A DNA stretch of 64,000 bases from Dendronalium phyllosphericum CENA369 (GCF_016056275.1 NZ_JAECZA010000002.1:3133-67132); one strand, 5' to 3'; positions 49,220 through 58,798 are shown, numbered from the stretch's first letter. Numbers and translations: made by a program. Notes: a model not told the origin generated them from the sequence alone.

Positions 49220-50371
49220 ATGGAGAATTTTTTACCTTTTGCATTACCCGATATTGGAGAGGAAGAAATTGCAGAAGTTGTTGACTCTTTAAAATCTAAT
49301 TGGTTAACAACAGGAGCAAAAACAAAACGTTTTGAACGAGATTTTGCTGAATTTATTGGGTATGGAGTCGAAGCGATCGCAGTTAATTCTGCCACTTCCG
49401 GATTACACTTAGCTTTAGAAGCATTGGGTATTAGTCATGGCGATGAAGTCATCACTACAACCCATACATTTACGGCGACTGCGGAAGTAATTCGCTATCT
49501 GGGAGCAAATCCAGTTTTTGTTGACATCGATCCGGTGACTCTCAACATCGATCCTATCAAAATTGCAGCAGCTATTACTCCCCTAACCAAAGCCATTATA
49601 CCCGTGCATTTTGGCGGACTTGCTTGTAACATGGAGCCAATTCTGGCGATCGCTCGCAAGTATGGATTGAAAGTAATTGAGGATGCTGCCCATGCTATCC
49701 CAACAACCTACCAAGGTAAATTAATTGGCAGTTTAGATAGCGATGCCACAGTCTATAGTTTTTATGCCACTAAGCCAATCGCCACTGGTGAAGGAGGAAT
49801 GCTAGTTACCCGCAATCCGCAAGTTGCTCAACGCTGTCGTGTGATGCGGTTGCATGGTATCAGCCGCGATGTGTTCGACCGTTACAGCTCGACCAAACCT
49901 TCTTGGTATTACGAGGTAGTTGCTCCTGGCTTTAAATACAACATGACTGATTTGGCGGCTTCTTTGGGTATTCATCAACTAAAGAAAGTTTGGTTATTTC
50001 AGGAAAAAAGAACTGCGATCGCCAAGCGATATGATGCAGAATTAGCCGCCTTGCCTTTACATCTGCCAGCAAAACCCCTCAATGGCGATACTCACTCTTG
50101 GCATCTCTACGTGATTCGTTTGGATGAATCTGCAAAAGTGAATCGCAACACTTTCATTGAACAGCTGGCTGCAAAAGGCATTGGTTGTAGCGTTCATTAT
50201 ATTCCCTTGCACTTGCAGCCCTATTGGCGCGACACATATCACTTGCACTCAGAAAAATTTCCCTGCGCCTCCCATGCTTACGAACGCATAGTTAGCCTAC
50301 CAATATATACAAAAATGACCGAAGCAGACCAAACTCGTGTCATTGAAGTCGTGAAAAAAACTTTGCTTTGA
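49220..50371 (+). CDS. DegT/DnrJ/EryC1/StrS sugar aminotransferase (PglE-like)
   Basis: 383 residues, PLP fold type [40 protein letters not shown] (PLP phosphate), EDAAHAIP (Asp contacting the pyridine ring), and Lys185 in [15 protein letters not shown] (Schiff base) match sugar aminotransferases. It should aminate a 4-keto-6-deoxy UDP-sugar, the product of the WbpM-like dehydratase that opens this locus. The stop TGA overlaps a TTG of the next frame; the initiating transferase follows. Confidence 0.92.
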   Translation: MENFLPFALPDIGEEEIAEVVDSLKSNWLTTGAKTKRFERDFAEFIGYGVEAIAVNSATSGLHLALEALGISHGDEVITTTHTFTATAEVIRYLGANPVFVDIDPVTLNIDPIKIAAAITPLTKAIIPVHFGGLACNMEPILAIARKYGLKVIEDAAHAIPTTYQGKLIGSLDSDATVYSFYATKPIATGEGGMLVTRNPQVAQRCRVMRLHGISRDVFDRYSSTKPSWYYEVVAPGFKYNMTDLAASLGIHQLKKVWLFQEKRTAIAKRYDAELAALPLHLPAKPLNGDTHSWHLYVIRLDESAKVNRNTFIEQLAAKGIGCSVHYIPLHLQPYWRDTYHLHSEKFPCASHAYERIVSLPIYTKMTEADQTRVIEVVKKTLL

Positions 50372-50421
50372 GCAACTTCAAAACCCTGCCCTTCATTAAA
50401 AATTACGAATTACTAGGAATT

Positions 50422-51015
50422 ATGTCAAAACGAGTTTTTGATTTATTTTTCTCCTTGCTAGGTGTTGTAATCTTGCTGCCTTTATTGATCGCGATCGCAA
50501 TATGGATAAAAATAGATTCTCCAGGAACTATATTTTTTCGGCAAGTTAGAATCGGACGTTTTGGGCGTGAATTTAAAATTTACAAGTTCCGTACCATGAT
50601 ACAGGGAGCCGAAAAAATAGGCAAACAAATTACAATTGCTAACGATCGAAGAGTTACCTCAAGTGGTAGATTCTTGCGAAAGTATAAGCTAGACGAATTA
50701 CCTCAACTATTTAATGTCATTAAAGGGGAAATGAGCTTAGTAGGCCCCCGTCCCGAAGTACCAAAATACGTTGCTTTGTATACTTCTGAACAGCGCCGAG
50801 TTTTAGAAGTACTTCCAGGGATAACCGATCTAGCTTCAATGAAATTCCACAATGAAAGTGAATTACTAGAAGATATGAATAACTCAGAAAATTTCTACAT
50901 TCACGAAATTATGCCTCGAAAACTAGAGTTAAATATGGAATATATTACTCGATTCAGTCTAGTTTTCGATCTAGTCATTATACTTAAAACTTTGAAGCGA
51001 GTGTTGGCAACATAA
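50422..51015 (+). CDS. Initiating phosphoglycosyl transferase (PglC/bacterial sugar transferase)
   Basis: ATG 50422 (197 residues) is preceded by AGGA at 50415 and begins MSKRVFDLFFSLLGVV, the canonical start; the frame from TTG 50368 adds an atypical leader. It has a single re-entrant membrane helix (~7-32, with SP in KIDSPGT), then FRQVRIGRFGREFKIYKFRTM, the catalytic Asp-Glu in YKLDELPQLFNVIKGEMSLVGPRPE, and PGITDLAS. Short monotopic PGTs transfer phospho-sugar from UDP-sugar to undecaprenyl phosphate. PglC-sized enzymes without a WbaP N-domain favour diacetylated amino sugars. Confidence 0.92.
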   Translation: MSKRVFDLFFSLLGVVILLPLLIAIAIWIKIDSPGTIFFRQVRIGRFGREFKIYKFRTMIQGAEKIGKQITIANDRRVTSSGRFLRKYKLDELPQLFNVIKGEMSLVGPRPEVPKYVALYTSEQRRVLEVLPGITDLASMKFHNESELLEDMNNSENFYIHEIMPRKLELNMEYITRFSLVFDLVIILKTLKRVLAT

Positions 51016-51235
51016 AATTTGTTGTCAGTTGTTAGTAACGTAAGAATTCAGCACCCAGGAGTCAGAAGTCAGAATTTATAAGGATTTTAGTATCAAGTAA
51101 GATACTCATGTATCAAATCTTCGCCTGATTCTTAAACTATTCTGACTCCTGAATTTTTACTTAGTAGCTATCATTTAGGATTGCTACAGGAGTTATTAGT
51201 TAGCATTCATCAATCATCAAACACAGAAGGTATTT

Positions 51236-53431
51236 ATGAAAACTATCGAATCATCTCCCAATTTTAAACATTATTGGCTGATTGTTAAACGCCGTTGGTT
51301 GTCAGCTTTAACTGTTTTCGTATCTGTTTTTGTCCTTTTGAGTATTGTTGCAATTTTCAAGAAGCCTACTTATTTAGCAGAAGGAAAGTTAAAATTTGAA
51401 AGGACAAATACTACTTCTACCCTCACGGGTGTAGGAACAGAAATAGGTAAATTAGAGCCATTAGTCCAAGATAAAAGCAATCCTCTCTATACAGAGGCAG
51501 AAGTTATTCGCTCTGTTCCAGTTGTAAACAAAACCTTAAGCACGCTAAAACTGAAAGATGAGCATGGGCTACCGTTAAAATCAAAGGTTTTCTTGAAGCG
51601 ACTGACTGTGAAAGAAAGTACAGGAGCAGATGTGCTCGATATATCTTTTAAAGATATGAATCCAGGCACGGCCGCAAAGGTTGTAAATACCATAATGGCT
51701 ATTTATCTAGAACATAATATATCTGCTCATAGAGCTCAAGCAGCAGCAGCTCGCAAATTTCTAGAAAAACAAGTACCCAATGCTGAATTAATTGTTCGTA
51801 AAGCAGAAGCAGAACTTGCAAGGTTTAAAGAAAAGTACCAAGTTGTTTCTCTACAAGAAGAAGTAAATCAGGCAGTGGGAATCATTGCAGAATTACAAAA
51901 ACAAATTAGTGCAACTCAATATAACTTAGCTAATGTCGATGCTCAATCTCAAGCCATCCGCAAGCAATTGGGTATGAATGCTCAGTATGCAGTAACAATG
52001 ACCTCTCTTAGTCAAAGTTCGGGGGTGCAAGACCTTCTCAAAGAAATCCAACAGCTAGAATCACAATTAGCAGCTAAAGGCACTGTTTTGCAAGATGACC
52101 ATCCGCAGATTATAGATTTAAAGGAAAAATTAAAATCTTTAAAAGAACTACTGCAACAACGAATAACAATGGTTGCAGGAACAACTCAACCACAACCAAA
52201 TCAAAACTTTCAATTGGGATTGTTGCAACAACAACTTTCTGGAAAACTTGTAGAATTAGAATCAACTCGTTTAGGTTTAGCAAACCAAGTTAATACTTTA
52301 TTCAGATTACAAACTGCTTATAAAGAAAGGCTCAACAATTTACCAAGATTAGAACAATATCAGCGCCAGTTAGAACGTAAAGTACAAGCCGCGCAATCTA
52401 CCTATTCACTTTTGCTCCAAAAGCTGCAAGAAAGCCAAATAGCTGAAAATCAAAACGTAGGTAATGCAAGTCTAATATCTCCAGCTGAAGTTCCAGAAGA
52501 ACCAACCACTTCTCTGAAGATGTTGTACTTAATTGCAGGGCTATTATCCAGTATAGCTGCTTTGGCAAGTGTGTATGTTTTGGAAGCAAGAGATAAGTCA
52601 ATTAAAACTGTTGATGAGGCTAAAGAATTACTCGACTTGACTTTATTAGGAATAATTCCTGTTGCTGGTAAGCCGAAAAAAGCCCTTCGCGGTTATGAAG
52701 AACTGGAATTGGATAGCCAAAAGATTGTTGTTAGAGATACTCCTCGCTCTCCCATGAGTGAAGCTTACCGGATGCTGAGGGCAAATCTGAAATTTATGAA
52801 TGCCGATAAAGAATTAAAAGTTATTGTTGTCACTAGTTCTGTACCCAAAGAAGGTAAGTCAACAGTTGCAACTAATTTGGCTGTAGCAATGGCTCAGACG
52901 GAGCGTAAAGTTTTACTAATTGATGGAGATTTACACCGTCCAACTCAGCATAAAATCTGGGGATTAACGAATAGCCAAGGTTTGAGCAATTTGATTGTAG
53001 GGCAGGCTGAAATCAAAAAGGCTATCAAAAATGTGATGGATAATTTGGATGTTCTAACTTCTGGAGTAGTACCTCCAAGTCCTGCTTCTTTATTGGACTC
53101 GAAACGAATGGCAGCCTTAATGGAAACTTTTGTAGCCAACTATGATTTTGTAATTGTTGACGCTCCTTCATTGAATGTTGCTGCTGATGCTGCTACTCTG
53201 GGTCAAATGGCAGATGGTGTTTTATTTGTAGTTCGTCCAGGTGTGGTTGATGCGGTTAATGCAGCTTTTGCTAAAGAACTTTTGGAAAAATCAGGTCAGA
53301 ATGTCCTAGGACAAGTTGTGAATGGTGTAATTTCTCAAAACGAACCTTACAGCTACTACTATTTCACCGAAGAAGACTATCCGCAACCAAGTATTCGCAC
53401 ACAGGAATCTGGCTCGCTTGTGAAATATTAG
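51236..53431 (+). CDS. Wzc-like polysaccharide copolymerase / tyrosine autokinase
   Basis: 731 residues. The N-terminal Wzz domain has a membrane helix at ~22-42 (WLSALTVFVSVFVLLSIVAIF). The periplasmic coiled-coil region (~170-400) has GNVR-like LEQYQRQLERKVQAAQ. The second helix is at ~425-447. The C-terminal BY-kinase (~510-700) has Walker A SSVPKEGKSTVATN (Lys541), Walker A' LLIDGDLHRP and Walker B DFVIVDAPS. The tail has clustered tyrosines (YSYYYFTEEDY), the autophosphorylation site. It controls chain length and export. The partner phosphatase (Wzb) and outer-membrane channel (Wza) are not in the window. Confidence 0.93.
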   Translation: MKTIESSPNFKHYWLIVKRRWLSALTVFVSVFVLLSIVAIFKKPTYLAEGKLKFERTNTTSTLTGVGTEIGKLEPLVQDKSNPLYTEAEVIRSVPVVNKTLSTLKLKDEHGLPLKSKVFLKRLTVKESTGADVLDISFKDMNPGTAAKVVNTIMAIYLEHNISAHRAQAAAARKFLEKQVPNAELIVRKAEAELARFKEKYQVVSLQEEVNQAVGIIAELQKQISATQYNLANVDAQSQAIRKQLGMNAQYAVTMTSLSQSSGVQDLLKEIQQLESQLAAKGTVLQDDHPQIIDLKEKLKSLKELLQQRITMVAGTTQPQPNQNFQLGLLQQQLSGKLVELESTRLGLANQVNTLFRLQTAYKERLNNLPRLEQYQRQLERKVQAAQSTYSLLLQKLQESQIAENQNVGNASLISPAEVPEEPTTSLKMLYLIAGLLSSIAALASVYVLEARDKSIKTVDEAKELLDLTLLGIIPVAGKPKKALRGYEELELDSQKIVVRDTPRSPMSEAYRMLRANLKFMNADKELKVIVVTSSVPKEGKSTVATNLAVAMAQTERKVLLIDGDLHRPTQHKIWGLTNSQGLSNLIVGQAEIKKAIKNVMDNLDVLTSGVVPPSPASLLDSKRMAALMETFVANYDFVIVDAPSLNVAADAATLGQMADGVLFVVRPGVVDAVNAAFAKELLEKSGQNVLGQVVNGVISQNEPYSYYYFTEEDYPQPSIRTQESGSLVKY

Positions 53432-53556
53432 AGTTATACCAGACATCTCCAGAATGATGTAAGGGCGTTCGCTCTTAGCGTTCTCGTAGAGTACGGCCGT
53501 TCGCCCCTACTTCGGGCAATGCAGAATTAACGATCGCTACTATGTTTATTATTAAT
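53432..53556. repeat. Imperfect hairpin-type intergenic repeat
   Basis: Between about 53450 and 53510, GTAAGGGCG and CGCCCCTAC form the outer arms of an imperfect inverted repeat around GTTCTCGTAGAGTACGGCCG. This is the GGGGCGAACGGCCG type of dispersed cyanobacterial hairpin. Confidence 0.45.
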
Positions 53557-53737
53557 GCATCGGCTTGCATTGTAAATGCATCAGCTTGCATTGTGAATGC
53601 ATCGGCTTACATTGTGAATGCATCGGCTTGCATTGTGAATGCGTCGGCTTGCATTATTAATGCATTGGCTTACATTGTGAATGCGTCGGCTTGCATTATT
53701 AATGCATTGGCTTACATTGTGAATGCATCTTTATTTG
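53557..53737 (+). repeat. Second 21-bp tandem array (8 copies) with heptapeptide coding potential
   Basis: Eight complete 21-bp units (consensus GCATCGGCTTGCATTGTGAAT) plus a partial copy. An ATG at 53542 opens 111 codons to 53877 reading A-S-A-C/Y-I-V-N repeatedly. The frame then runs through unrelated sequence and overlaps the 3' end of nifJ on the other strand. No clear ribosome-binding site is present. The unit length and peptide pattern match the array at 2648. Confidence 0.85.
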
Positions 53738-53826
53738 TTATATGGTGTCCGGTAAATCACTTAAAATTAAAAATTCTCCGCCTCCCTGGGTCTCCCCATC
53801 TCCGCGTCAGTCTAAATGATAAGTCT

Positions 53827-56800
53827 TTAACCGGATACGATATTAGAGTTGCTTTCAGGTATTTTACGCTCTGCTAAATATTGATACATCCGCCAGCGCG
53901 CATCTACTTCTGCTTGCGCTTGTCCTAGTAAGTGTTTGGCTAGTTCGGGTTTGCTCTTAGCAAGCATTTTGAAGCGATTTTCTTGATACATTGATTGCTC
54001 TACTAATTGTGTAGGCGATCGCATATCCAATTGCAAGGGATTTTTACCCTGTTTTTGTAATTCTGGATTGTGACGATACAGCAACCAACGACCTGATTCT
54101 ACCAACGATTTTTGATGATTCATGCCTGTGGTCATATTAATGCCGTGGGCTATGCAATGGCTGTAAGCAATAATTAATGATGGGCCATCGTAAGCTTCTG
54201 CTTCTAAAAATGCCTTCAAAGTATGCTCATCCCTTGCACCCATAGCTACACTCGCTACGTAGACATTACCGTAGGTCATGGCAATCAAACCTAAGTCTTT
54301 TTTCGGCGCAGGCTTACCACTGGCGGCAAATTTTGCCACTGCTGCTCGTGGGGTGGCTTTGGAAGATTGACCGCCTGTGTTAGAATATACTTCTGTATCC
54401 ATGACTAAGATGTTGACATTGCGACCGCTGGCTAGCACATGGTCGATACCGCCAAAGTCAATGTCATAAGCCCAACCATCACCGCCAACAATCCAAACGC
54501 TTTTTCTTACTAAGTAATCAGCAACACTTAGGAGTTGTTTGACTTTTGTCAGTTGTCCGTTGTCAGTAGTCAGTTGTCCACTAACCACTGACCACTGACT
54601 ACTAACAATTTCTTGCAGCTTTTGTTGTAACAGCGCTACTTTTTCCCGTTGTTCCCAAATATCAGCCTCAGATTTTTGTTCGGCGTTGAGTATCGCGCGA
54701 ACAAGGTTCTCATCTATTTCACCACTCAACTGTTGCAGTAATTCTGTGGCGAATTCTGTTTGTTTATCCAGCGACAGGCGGAAGCCGAAACCGAATTCGG
54801 CGTTATCTTCAAATAAACTATTCGACCACGCCGGGCCGCGTCCTTGGGAGTTCGTCGTCCAAGGAGTCGTGGGGAGATTACCGCCGTAGATTGAAGAACA
54901 ACCTGTAGCGTTGGCAATTACGGAGCGATCGCCAAATAATTGTGTTAATAATTTTAAATAAGGTGTCTCACCACAACCCGCACAAGCACCAGAGAATTCA
55001 AATAAAGGTTCTTGCAGTTGTTGTTGGCGAATTTGATTTAATTTCAACTGCCGTCGGTCGGGATTAGGTAAATTTAAAAAGAAATCCCAGTTTTTCCGCT
55101 CTTGTTCGCGCAAAGGTAACTGCTGTGCCATATTAATTGCTTTGCGCGATGGCTCAGATTTATCTTTGGCAGGACAAATATTTACACAGATGGTACATCC
55201 CGTACAGTCTTCTGGAGCAACTTGAATGGTAAATTTTTGATTGGCAAAGTCTTTATCTTTGGCATCAATTGATTTAAAGGTTGACGGTGCATTAACTAAT
55301 TCATTCGGTTGATAAGCTTTGGCGCGGATGGCACTGTGAGGACAAATCATCACGCACTTACCACACTGCACGCAGACATCCGGCTCCCACACAGGTATCT
55401 CTTCAGCGACATTGCGTTTTTCCCACTTAGCTGTACCTGTAGGAAAAGTACCATCAGCGGGTAATGCACTAACAGGCAGTTCATCACCTTCCCACACCAT
55501 GATGCGTCCGAGAACTTCTCGAACAAATTCCGGCGCATTGTTGGAAATAGCAGCTTGTTTTTGGATAGCGCTGCTAATTTGACTTGGGACATCTACTTTA
55601 TGCAAGTTGTCTAAAGTATTGTCTACAGCTTGCAAATTCATGCGGACAACTTCCGCGCCTTTCTTACCGTAAGTCTTTTCAATTGCCTGTTTGATTTTAG
55701 CGATCGCTTCTTCTTGGGGCAAGACCCCCGCTAAGGCAAAGAAACACACTTGCATAATCGTATTAATGCGTCCGCCCATGCCACTGTCGCGGGCAACTTG
55801 GCTAGCATTGATAACGTAAAACTTCAAATGTTTATCAATGATTTGCTGCTGCACATTCAAAGGAAGATATTCCCAAACACTATCCGCATCATAGGGACTA
55901 TTAAGTAATAAAGTCCCCCCAGGAATCGCAGCTTTGAGAACATCAATTTTTTCTAAAAATCCCCAGTGATGGCAACCAATAAAGTTAGCTTGGTCTATTA
56001 AGTAAGTCGAACGAATTGGTTGCGGCCCAAAGCGGAGGTGTGAGACAGTAATCGAGCCAGATTTTTTCGAGTCGTAGACAAAGTAACCTTGGGCGTAGTT
56101 GTCAGTTTCTTCACCAATAATTTTGATTGAGTTTTTGTTCGCCCCGACAGTGCCATCAGAACCTAAGCCGTAGAACATGGCGCGAACAACGTTATCGGGT
56201 TCAGTGGAGAAGTTAGCATCAAAATTCAGAGATGTGTGACTAACATCGTCATGAATACCAATAGTAAAGTGATTTTTCGGCTGTGCCTGGGCAAGATTGT
56301 CGAAAATTCCCTTCACCATCGCTGGCGTAAATTCTTTAGAAGAAAGACCGTAGCGACCACCAACGATTTTAGGAGACGCGGAGAATCTATTAAAAACATT
56401 CCCCGCGTCCCCGCATCCCCGTGTCCCCGCGTCCTCTCCCCACGCTTCATGAATTGCCGCTACCACATCCAAATACAAAGGCTCCCCAGCGCTACCTGGT
56501 TCTTTGGTGCGGTCGAGAACTGCGATCGCTTTTACACTGTTTGGTAATACTGCGACAAATCTTTGCACATCAAAGGGGCGGTAGAGTCGCACTTTCACAA
56601 CTCCCACTTTTTCACCACGGGCGTTGAGATAATCTACGGTTTCATGTACGGTTTCGCAGCCAGAACCCATGAGAACGATGATGCGATCGGCATCGCTAGC
56701 GCCGTGGTATTCATAAATTTGATAATGCCTTCCCGTGAGTTCGCCAAATTTATCCATATTGCGCTGGACAATTTCGGGACAAGCGTTGTAGTAAGGGTTA

Positions 56801-57495
56801 GCGCCTTCACGGGCTTGGAAGTAGACATCGGGGTTTTGGGCTGTACCGCGTAATACTGGGCGGTCTGGGGTCAAGGCGCGATCGCGGTGTTCTATTATGA
56901 GGTGGTCGGGAATGAGCGATCGCAATTCTTCATCCGACAACAGCTTGACTTTTTGCACTTCATGAGATGTCCGAAAACCATCAAAGAAGTGCATAAATGA
57001 TACTCGTGCTTCTAGAGTCGCCGCATGAGCAATAAGCGCAAAATCTTGACTTTCCTGCACCGAAGCCGAACACAGCAGGGCAAAGCCAGTGGCACGAGCT
57101 GCCATCACATCGCTATGGTCACCAAAAATTGACAGGGCGTGAGTAGCTAGAGAACGTGCGGCAACGTGAACTACAGCGCTAGTTAATTCACCAGCAATTT
57201 TGTAGAGATTGGGTATCATCAACAACAGCCCCTGAGATGCCGTGAAGGTAGTACTCAGAGAACCTGTTTGTAACGCCCCATGCACAGCCCCAGCAGCTCC
57301 GCCTTCGCTCTGCATCTGCACAACACTGGGAATTGTACCCCAGAGGTTGGGACGATTTTCTGCTGACCAAGCATCTGCCCATTCACCCATTGCTGAAGAG
57401 GGGGTGATGGGATAAATAGCGATTACCTCATTCAATTTGTAAGCCACACGGGCGACAGCTTCATTGCCGTCAATGGTTGCAAATGTTTTGTTCAT
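53827..57495 (-). CDS. nifJ: Pyruvate:ferredoxin (flavodoxin) oxidoreductase
   Basis: 1222 residues; ATG 57495 with GGGAG upstream. The N-terminal pyruvate-binding domain (1-~230) has IYPITPSSAMGEWAD. Domain II (~260-400) has RLYRPFDVQRF. The gamma/EKR part has FVYDSKKSGS and CHHWGF. Two [4Fe-4S] clusters are bound by CVQCGKCVMICP and CTGCTICVNICP. The C-terminal TPP domain has GACAGCGETP, NATGCSSIYG and GGDGWAYDIDFGGIDHVLASG. It cleaves pyruvate to acetyl-CoA and CO2, reducing ferredoxin or flavodoxin. Two extra segments are encoded by repeats: EDAGTRGCGDAGNV (from 56400-56441) and a VSSQWSVVSGQLTTDNGQL-type stretch (from 54547-54606). The frame is intact. No nif genes lie nearby, so a fermentative or general role is possible. 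Confidence 0.95.
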   Translation of the reverse strand: MNKTFATIDGNEAVARVAYKLNEVIAIYPITPSSAMGEWADAWSAENRPNLWGTIPSVVQMQSEGGAAGAVHGALQTGSLSTTFTASQGLLLMIPNLYKIAGELTSAVVHVAARSLATHALSIFGDHSDVMAARATGFALLCSASVQESQDFALIAHAATLEARVSFMHFFDGFRTSHEVQKVKLLSDEELRSLIPDHLIIEHRDRALTPDRPVLRGTAQNPDVYFQAREGANPYYNACPEIVQRNMDKFGELTGRHYQIYEYHGASDADRIIVLMGSGCETVHETVDYLNARGEKVGVVKVRLYRPFDVQRFVAVLPNSVKAIAVLDRTKEPGSAGEPLYLDVVAAIHEAWGEDAGTRGCGDAGNVFNRFSASPKIVGGRYGLSSKEFTPAMVKGIFDNLAQAQPKNHFTIGIHDDVSHTSLNFDANFSTEPDNVVRAMFYGLGSDGTVGANKNSIKIIGEETDNYAQGYFVYDSKKSGSITVSHLRFGPQPIRSTYLIDQANFIGCHHWGFLEKIDVLKAAIPGGTLLLNSPYDADSVWEYLPLNVQQQIIDKHLKFYVINASQVARDSGMGGRINTIMQVCFFALAGVLPQEEAIAKIKQAIEKTYGKKGAEVVRMNLQAVDNTLDNLHKVDVPSQISSAIQKQAAISNNAPEFVREVLGRIMVWEGDELPVSALPADGTFPTGTAKWEKRNVAEEIPVWEPDVCVQCGKCVMICPHSAIRAKAYQPNELVNAPSTFKSIDAKDKDFANQKFTIQVAPEDCTGCTICVNICPAKDKSEPSRKAINMAQQLPLREQERKNWDFFLNLPNPDRRQLKLNQIRQQQLQEPLFEFSGACAGCGETPYLKLLTQLFGDRSVIANATGCSSIYGGNLPTTPWTTNSQGRGPAWSNSLFEDNAEFGFGFRLSLDKQTEFATELLQQLSGEIDENLVRAILNAEQKSEADIWEQREKVALLQQKLQEIVSSQWSVVSGQLTTDNGQLTKVKQLLSVADYLVRKSVWIVGGDGWAYDIDFGGIDHVLASGRNVNILVMDTEVYSNTGGQSSKATPRAAVAKFAASGKPAPKKDLGLIAMTYGNVYVASVAMGARDEHTLKAFLEAEAYDGPSLIIAYSHCIAHGINMTTGMNHQKSLVESGRWLLYRHNPELQKQGKNPLQLDMRSPTQLVEQSMYQENRFKMLAKSKPELAKHLLGQAQAEVDARWRMYQYLAERKIPESNSNIVSG
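54547..54606. repeat. Short tandem repeat (CAGTTGT/CCACTGA type) inside nifJ
   Basis: Tandem 7-bp units (GTCAGTT, GTCCGTT, GTCAGTA, CCACTGA) lie in the linker before the thiamine-diphosphate domain. They are translated in frame as Ser/Val/Gln/Thr-rich sequence. Confidence 0.7.
56400..56441. repeat. GC-rich short tandem repeat (CCCCGCGT) inside nifJ
   Basis: Units CCCCGCGTC, CCCCGCATC, CCCCGTGTC, CCCCGCGTC form the complement of the GACGCGGGGACACGG tract at about 11592-11621. They are translated in frame near the end of domain II. Confidence 0.7.
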
Positions 57496-58026
57496 TATTT
57501 GTCTCCCTGTCTTATCTATTGATTGCTGAGTCTTCTAAACTGCATGAAGAGAACCCGTGAAGAGAAGAATTAGAAATAGCCAGGAAGTCAATGCATTATA
57601 TCTTCTACATTGGAGTCTCAAATTAAATATTCAATTAAATGATTGTTGTGAGGGCTTTCGGCTATTAGTTTTAAATTACAGAAATACTGCATAGATTAGT
57701 ATCTCATCCTTAATCAACCATCTTTTAATAGATATTAATAATGTACTCAAGACCTAAAGCGATTAACCGATAAGGTTTTCAGAGACTTGATTCTTATTTG
57801 CAGGGTATAGGTTCGGGAAGAGTTTATATGTCTTCTGCATCGCTACGTAGATATCAAGGTAGTTGCGATCGCCTCCTTTAATCAGAAGACTATTCAAGCC
57901 AATATTTTTACCGATGTCAAAATTTAATCATAGTGTTATTTTTGAATATTCATAGCAGAGACAAGTGACATTACATTAACAAAGATTAACTAATAATCGA
58001 TCTTCAGACGATTTGGAGAGTATTTA
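57496..58026. other. Divergent intergenic region nifJ / unknown gene
   Basis: About 530 bp, AT-rich, no supported gene or tandem repeat. Promoters of both divergent genes should be here. A GGAG precedes ATG 58027. Confidence 0.5.
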
Positions 58027-58560
58027 ATGGTTTATAAAATTGAATTAGGCTTATGTAATCCTCCTGAACCTATTTATTTGTATGTTGATCGGGGAGAAAT
58101 TAATGGAGAAAAATATGTTTGGTATCGCTACAATAACGAGCAAGACACGAAGACTGCTGTTCAGTACAGAGGTTTAACTGGATATGTGACTGAATTGCGA
58201 GTAACCACAAAAGAGTTCAGAGGTCAAGACAACAAAAAGTTAAATATTTTTGTCAGTGCTGATGAAATTTATGTTGTGAGAACTGGTATTGAAACAAACT
58301 TTGCTAAAACGTTCTTGCTAGCTGCATCGCAAGTGCAAGACTTTTCTAAGCCTCTAATTATTGCTGCAACACCAGGAGAAGAAAACGTCGTGTTCTGTCG
58401 GCTTTACGATCCAGCAACCAAAATCAGGATTCAACGCAAGTGGAATCCCAATGCAGATTGGGAAGGTATCATACAAGATATTCAGTCAAAGTTAGATTGC
58501 AATTCAGAGTCTTTTCCTGAAGCTGAAGATTATACTGACAGGCTAGCTTTGGTTAGCTAA
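58027..58560 (+). CDS. Conserved-looking protein of unknown function
   Basis: 177 residues with a GGAG ribosome-binding site 8-10 bases before ATG 58027 and a good terminator after the stop, so it is probably a real single-gene unit. No signal peptide or membrane helix. The N-terminal ~100 residues are rich in predicted beta-strands (IYLYVDRGEINGEKYVWYRY, GYVTELRVTTKEFRG, LNIFVSADEIYVVRTG), an OB-like or other small beta-barrel pattern. The middle is FAKTFLLAASQV. The C-terminal part is mixed and acidic (KWNPNADWEGIIQDIQSKL). I do not recognise the family. A nucleic-acid-binding role is only a guess from the strand pattern. Confidence 0.7.
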   Translation: MVYKIELGLCNPPEPIYLYVDRGEINGEKYVWYRYNNEQDTKTAVQYRGLTGYVTELRVTTKEFRGQDNKKLNIFVSADEIYVVRTGIETNFAKTFLLAASQVQDFSKPLIIAATPGEENVVFCRLYDPATKIRIQRKWNPNADWEGIIQDIQSKLDCNSESFPEAEDYTDRLALVS

Positions 58561-58598
58561 TAGTAGATTTGGCGTACAAAAAAGTTAGCAATTTTATC

Positions 58599-58627
58599 AA
58601 AGCAGTTCTTAGCTGCTTTTTTATTTT
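58599..58627 (+). terminator. Rho-independent terminator after the unknown gene
   Basis: AAAGCAG (58599-58605) and CTGCTTT (58613-58619) form a 7-bp stem with a 7-nt loop, followed by a T-rich tail. Confidence 0.75.
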
Positions 58628-58798
58628 TGTTAAAACTTATTTGGTAAAGTAAAAATGACTTCTTACTGAATATGTAAAAAATAGCTTTGATAATAATTTA
58701 TAAAATCATATAAATAAAAAACTGGTAACTTATGTAAGTATCGTTTCGGCTATATTCAAATCTAAAAACTCTCAAGCTGACTTAACTTTGACTGCAAG

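Noticed and set aside
31502-53431. Genomic island with integrase or tRNA boundary
   Set aside because: No integrase, tRNA or clear direct-repeat boundaries were found; only the low GC of some genes (wzy, FemAB-like) hints at transfer.
53557-53737. CRISPR array
   Set aside because: The units are contiguous 21-bp tandem copies with no unique spacers, and no cas genes are present.
53827-57495. Nitrogen-fixation cluster around nifJ
   Set aside because: No other nif gene is visible; NifJ also occurs outside nitrogen fixation.
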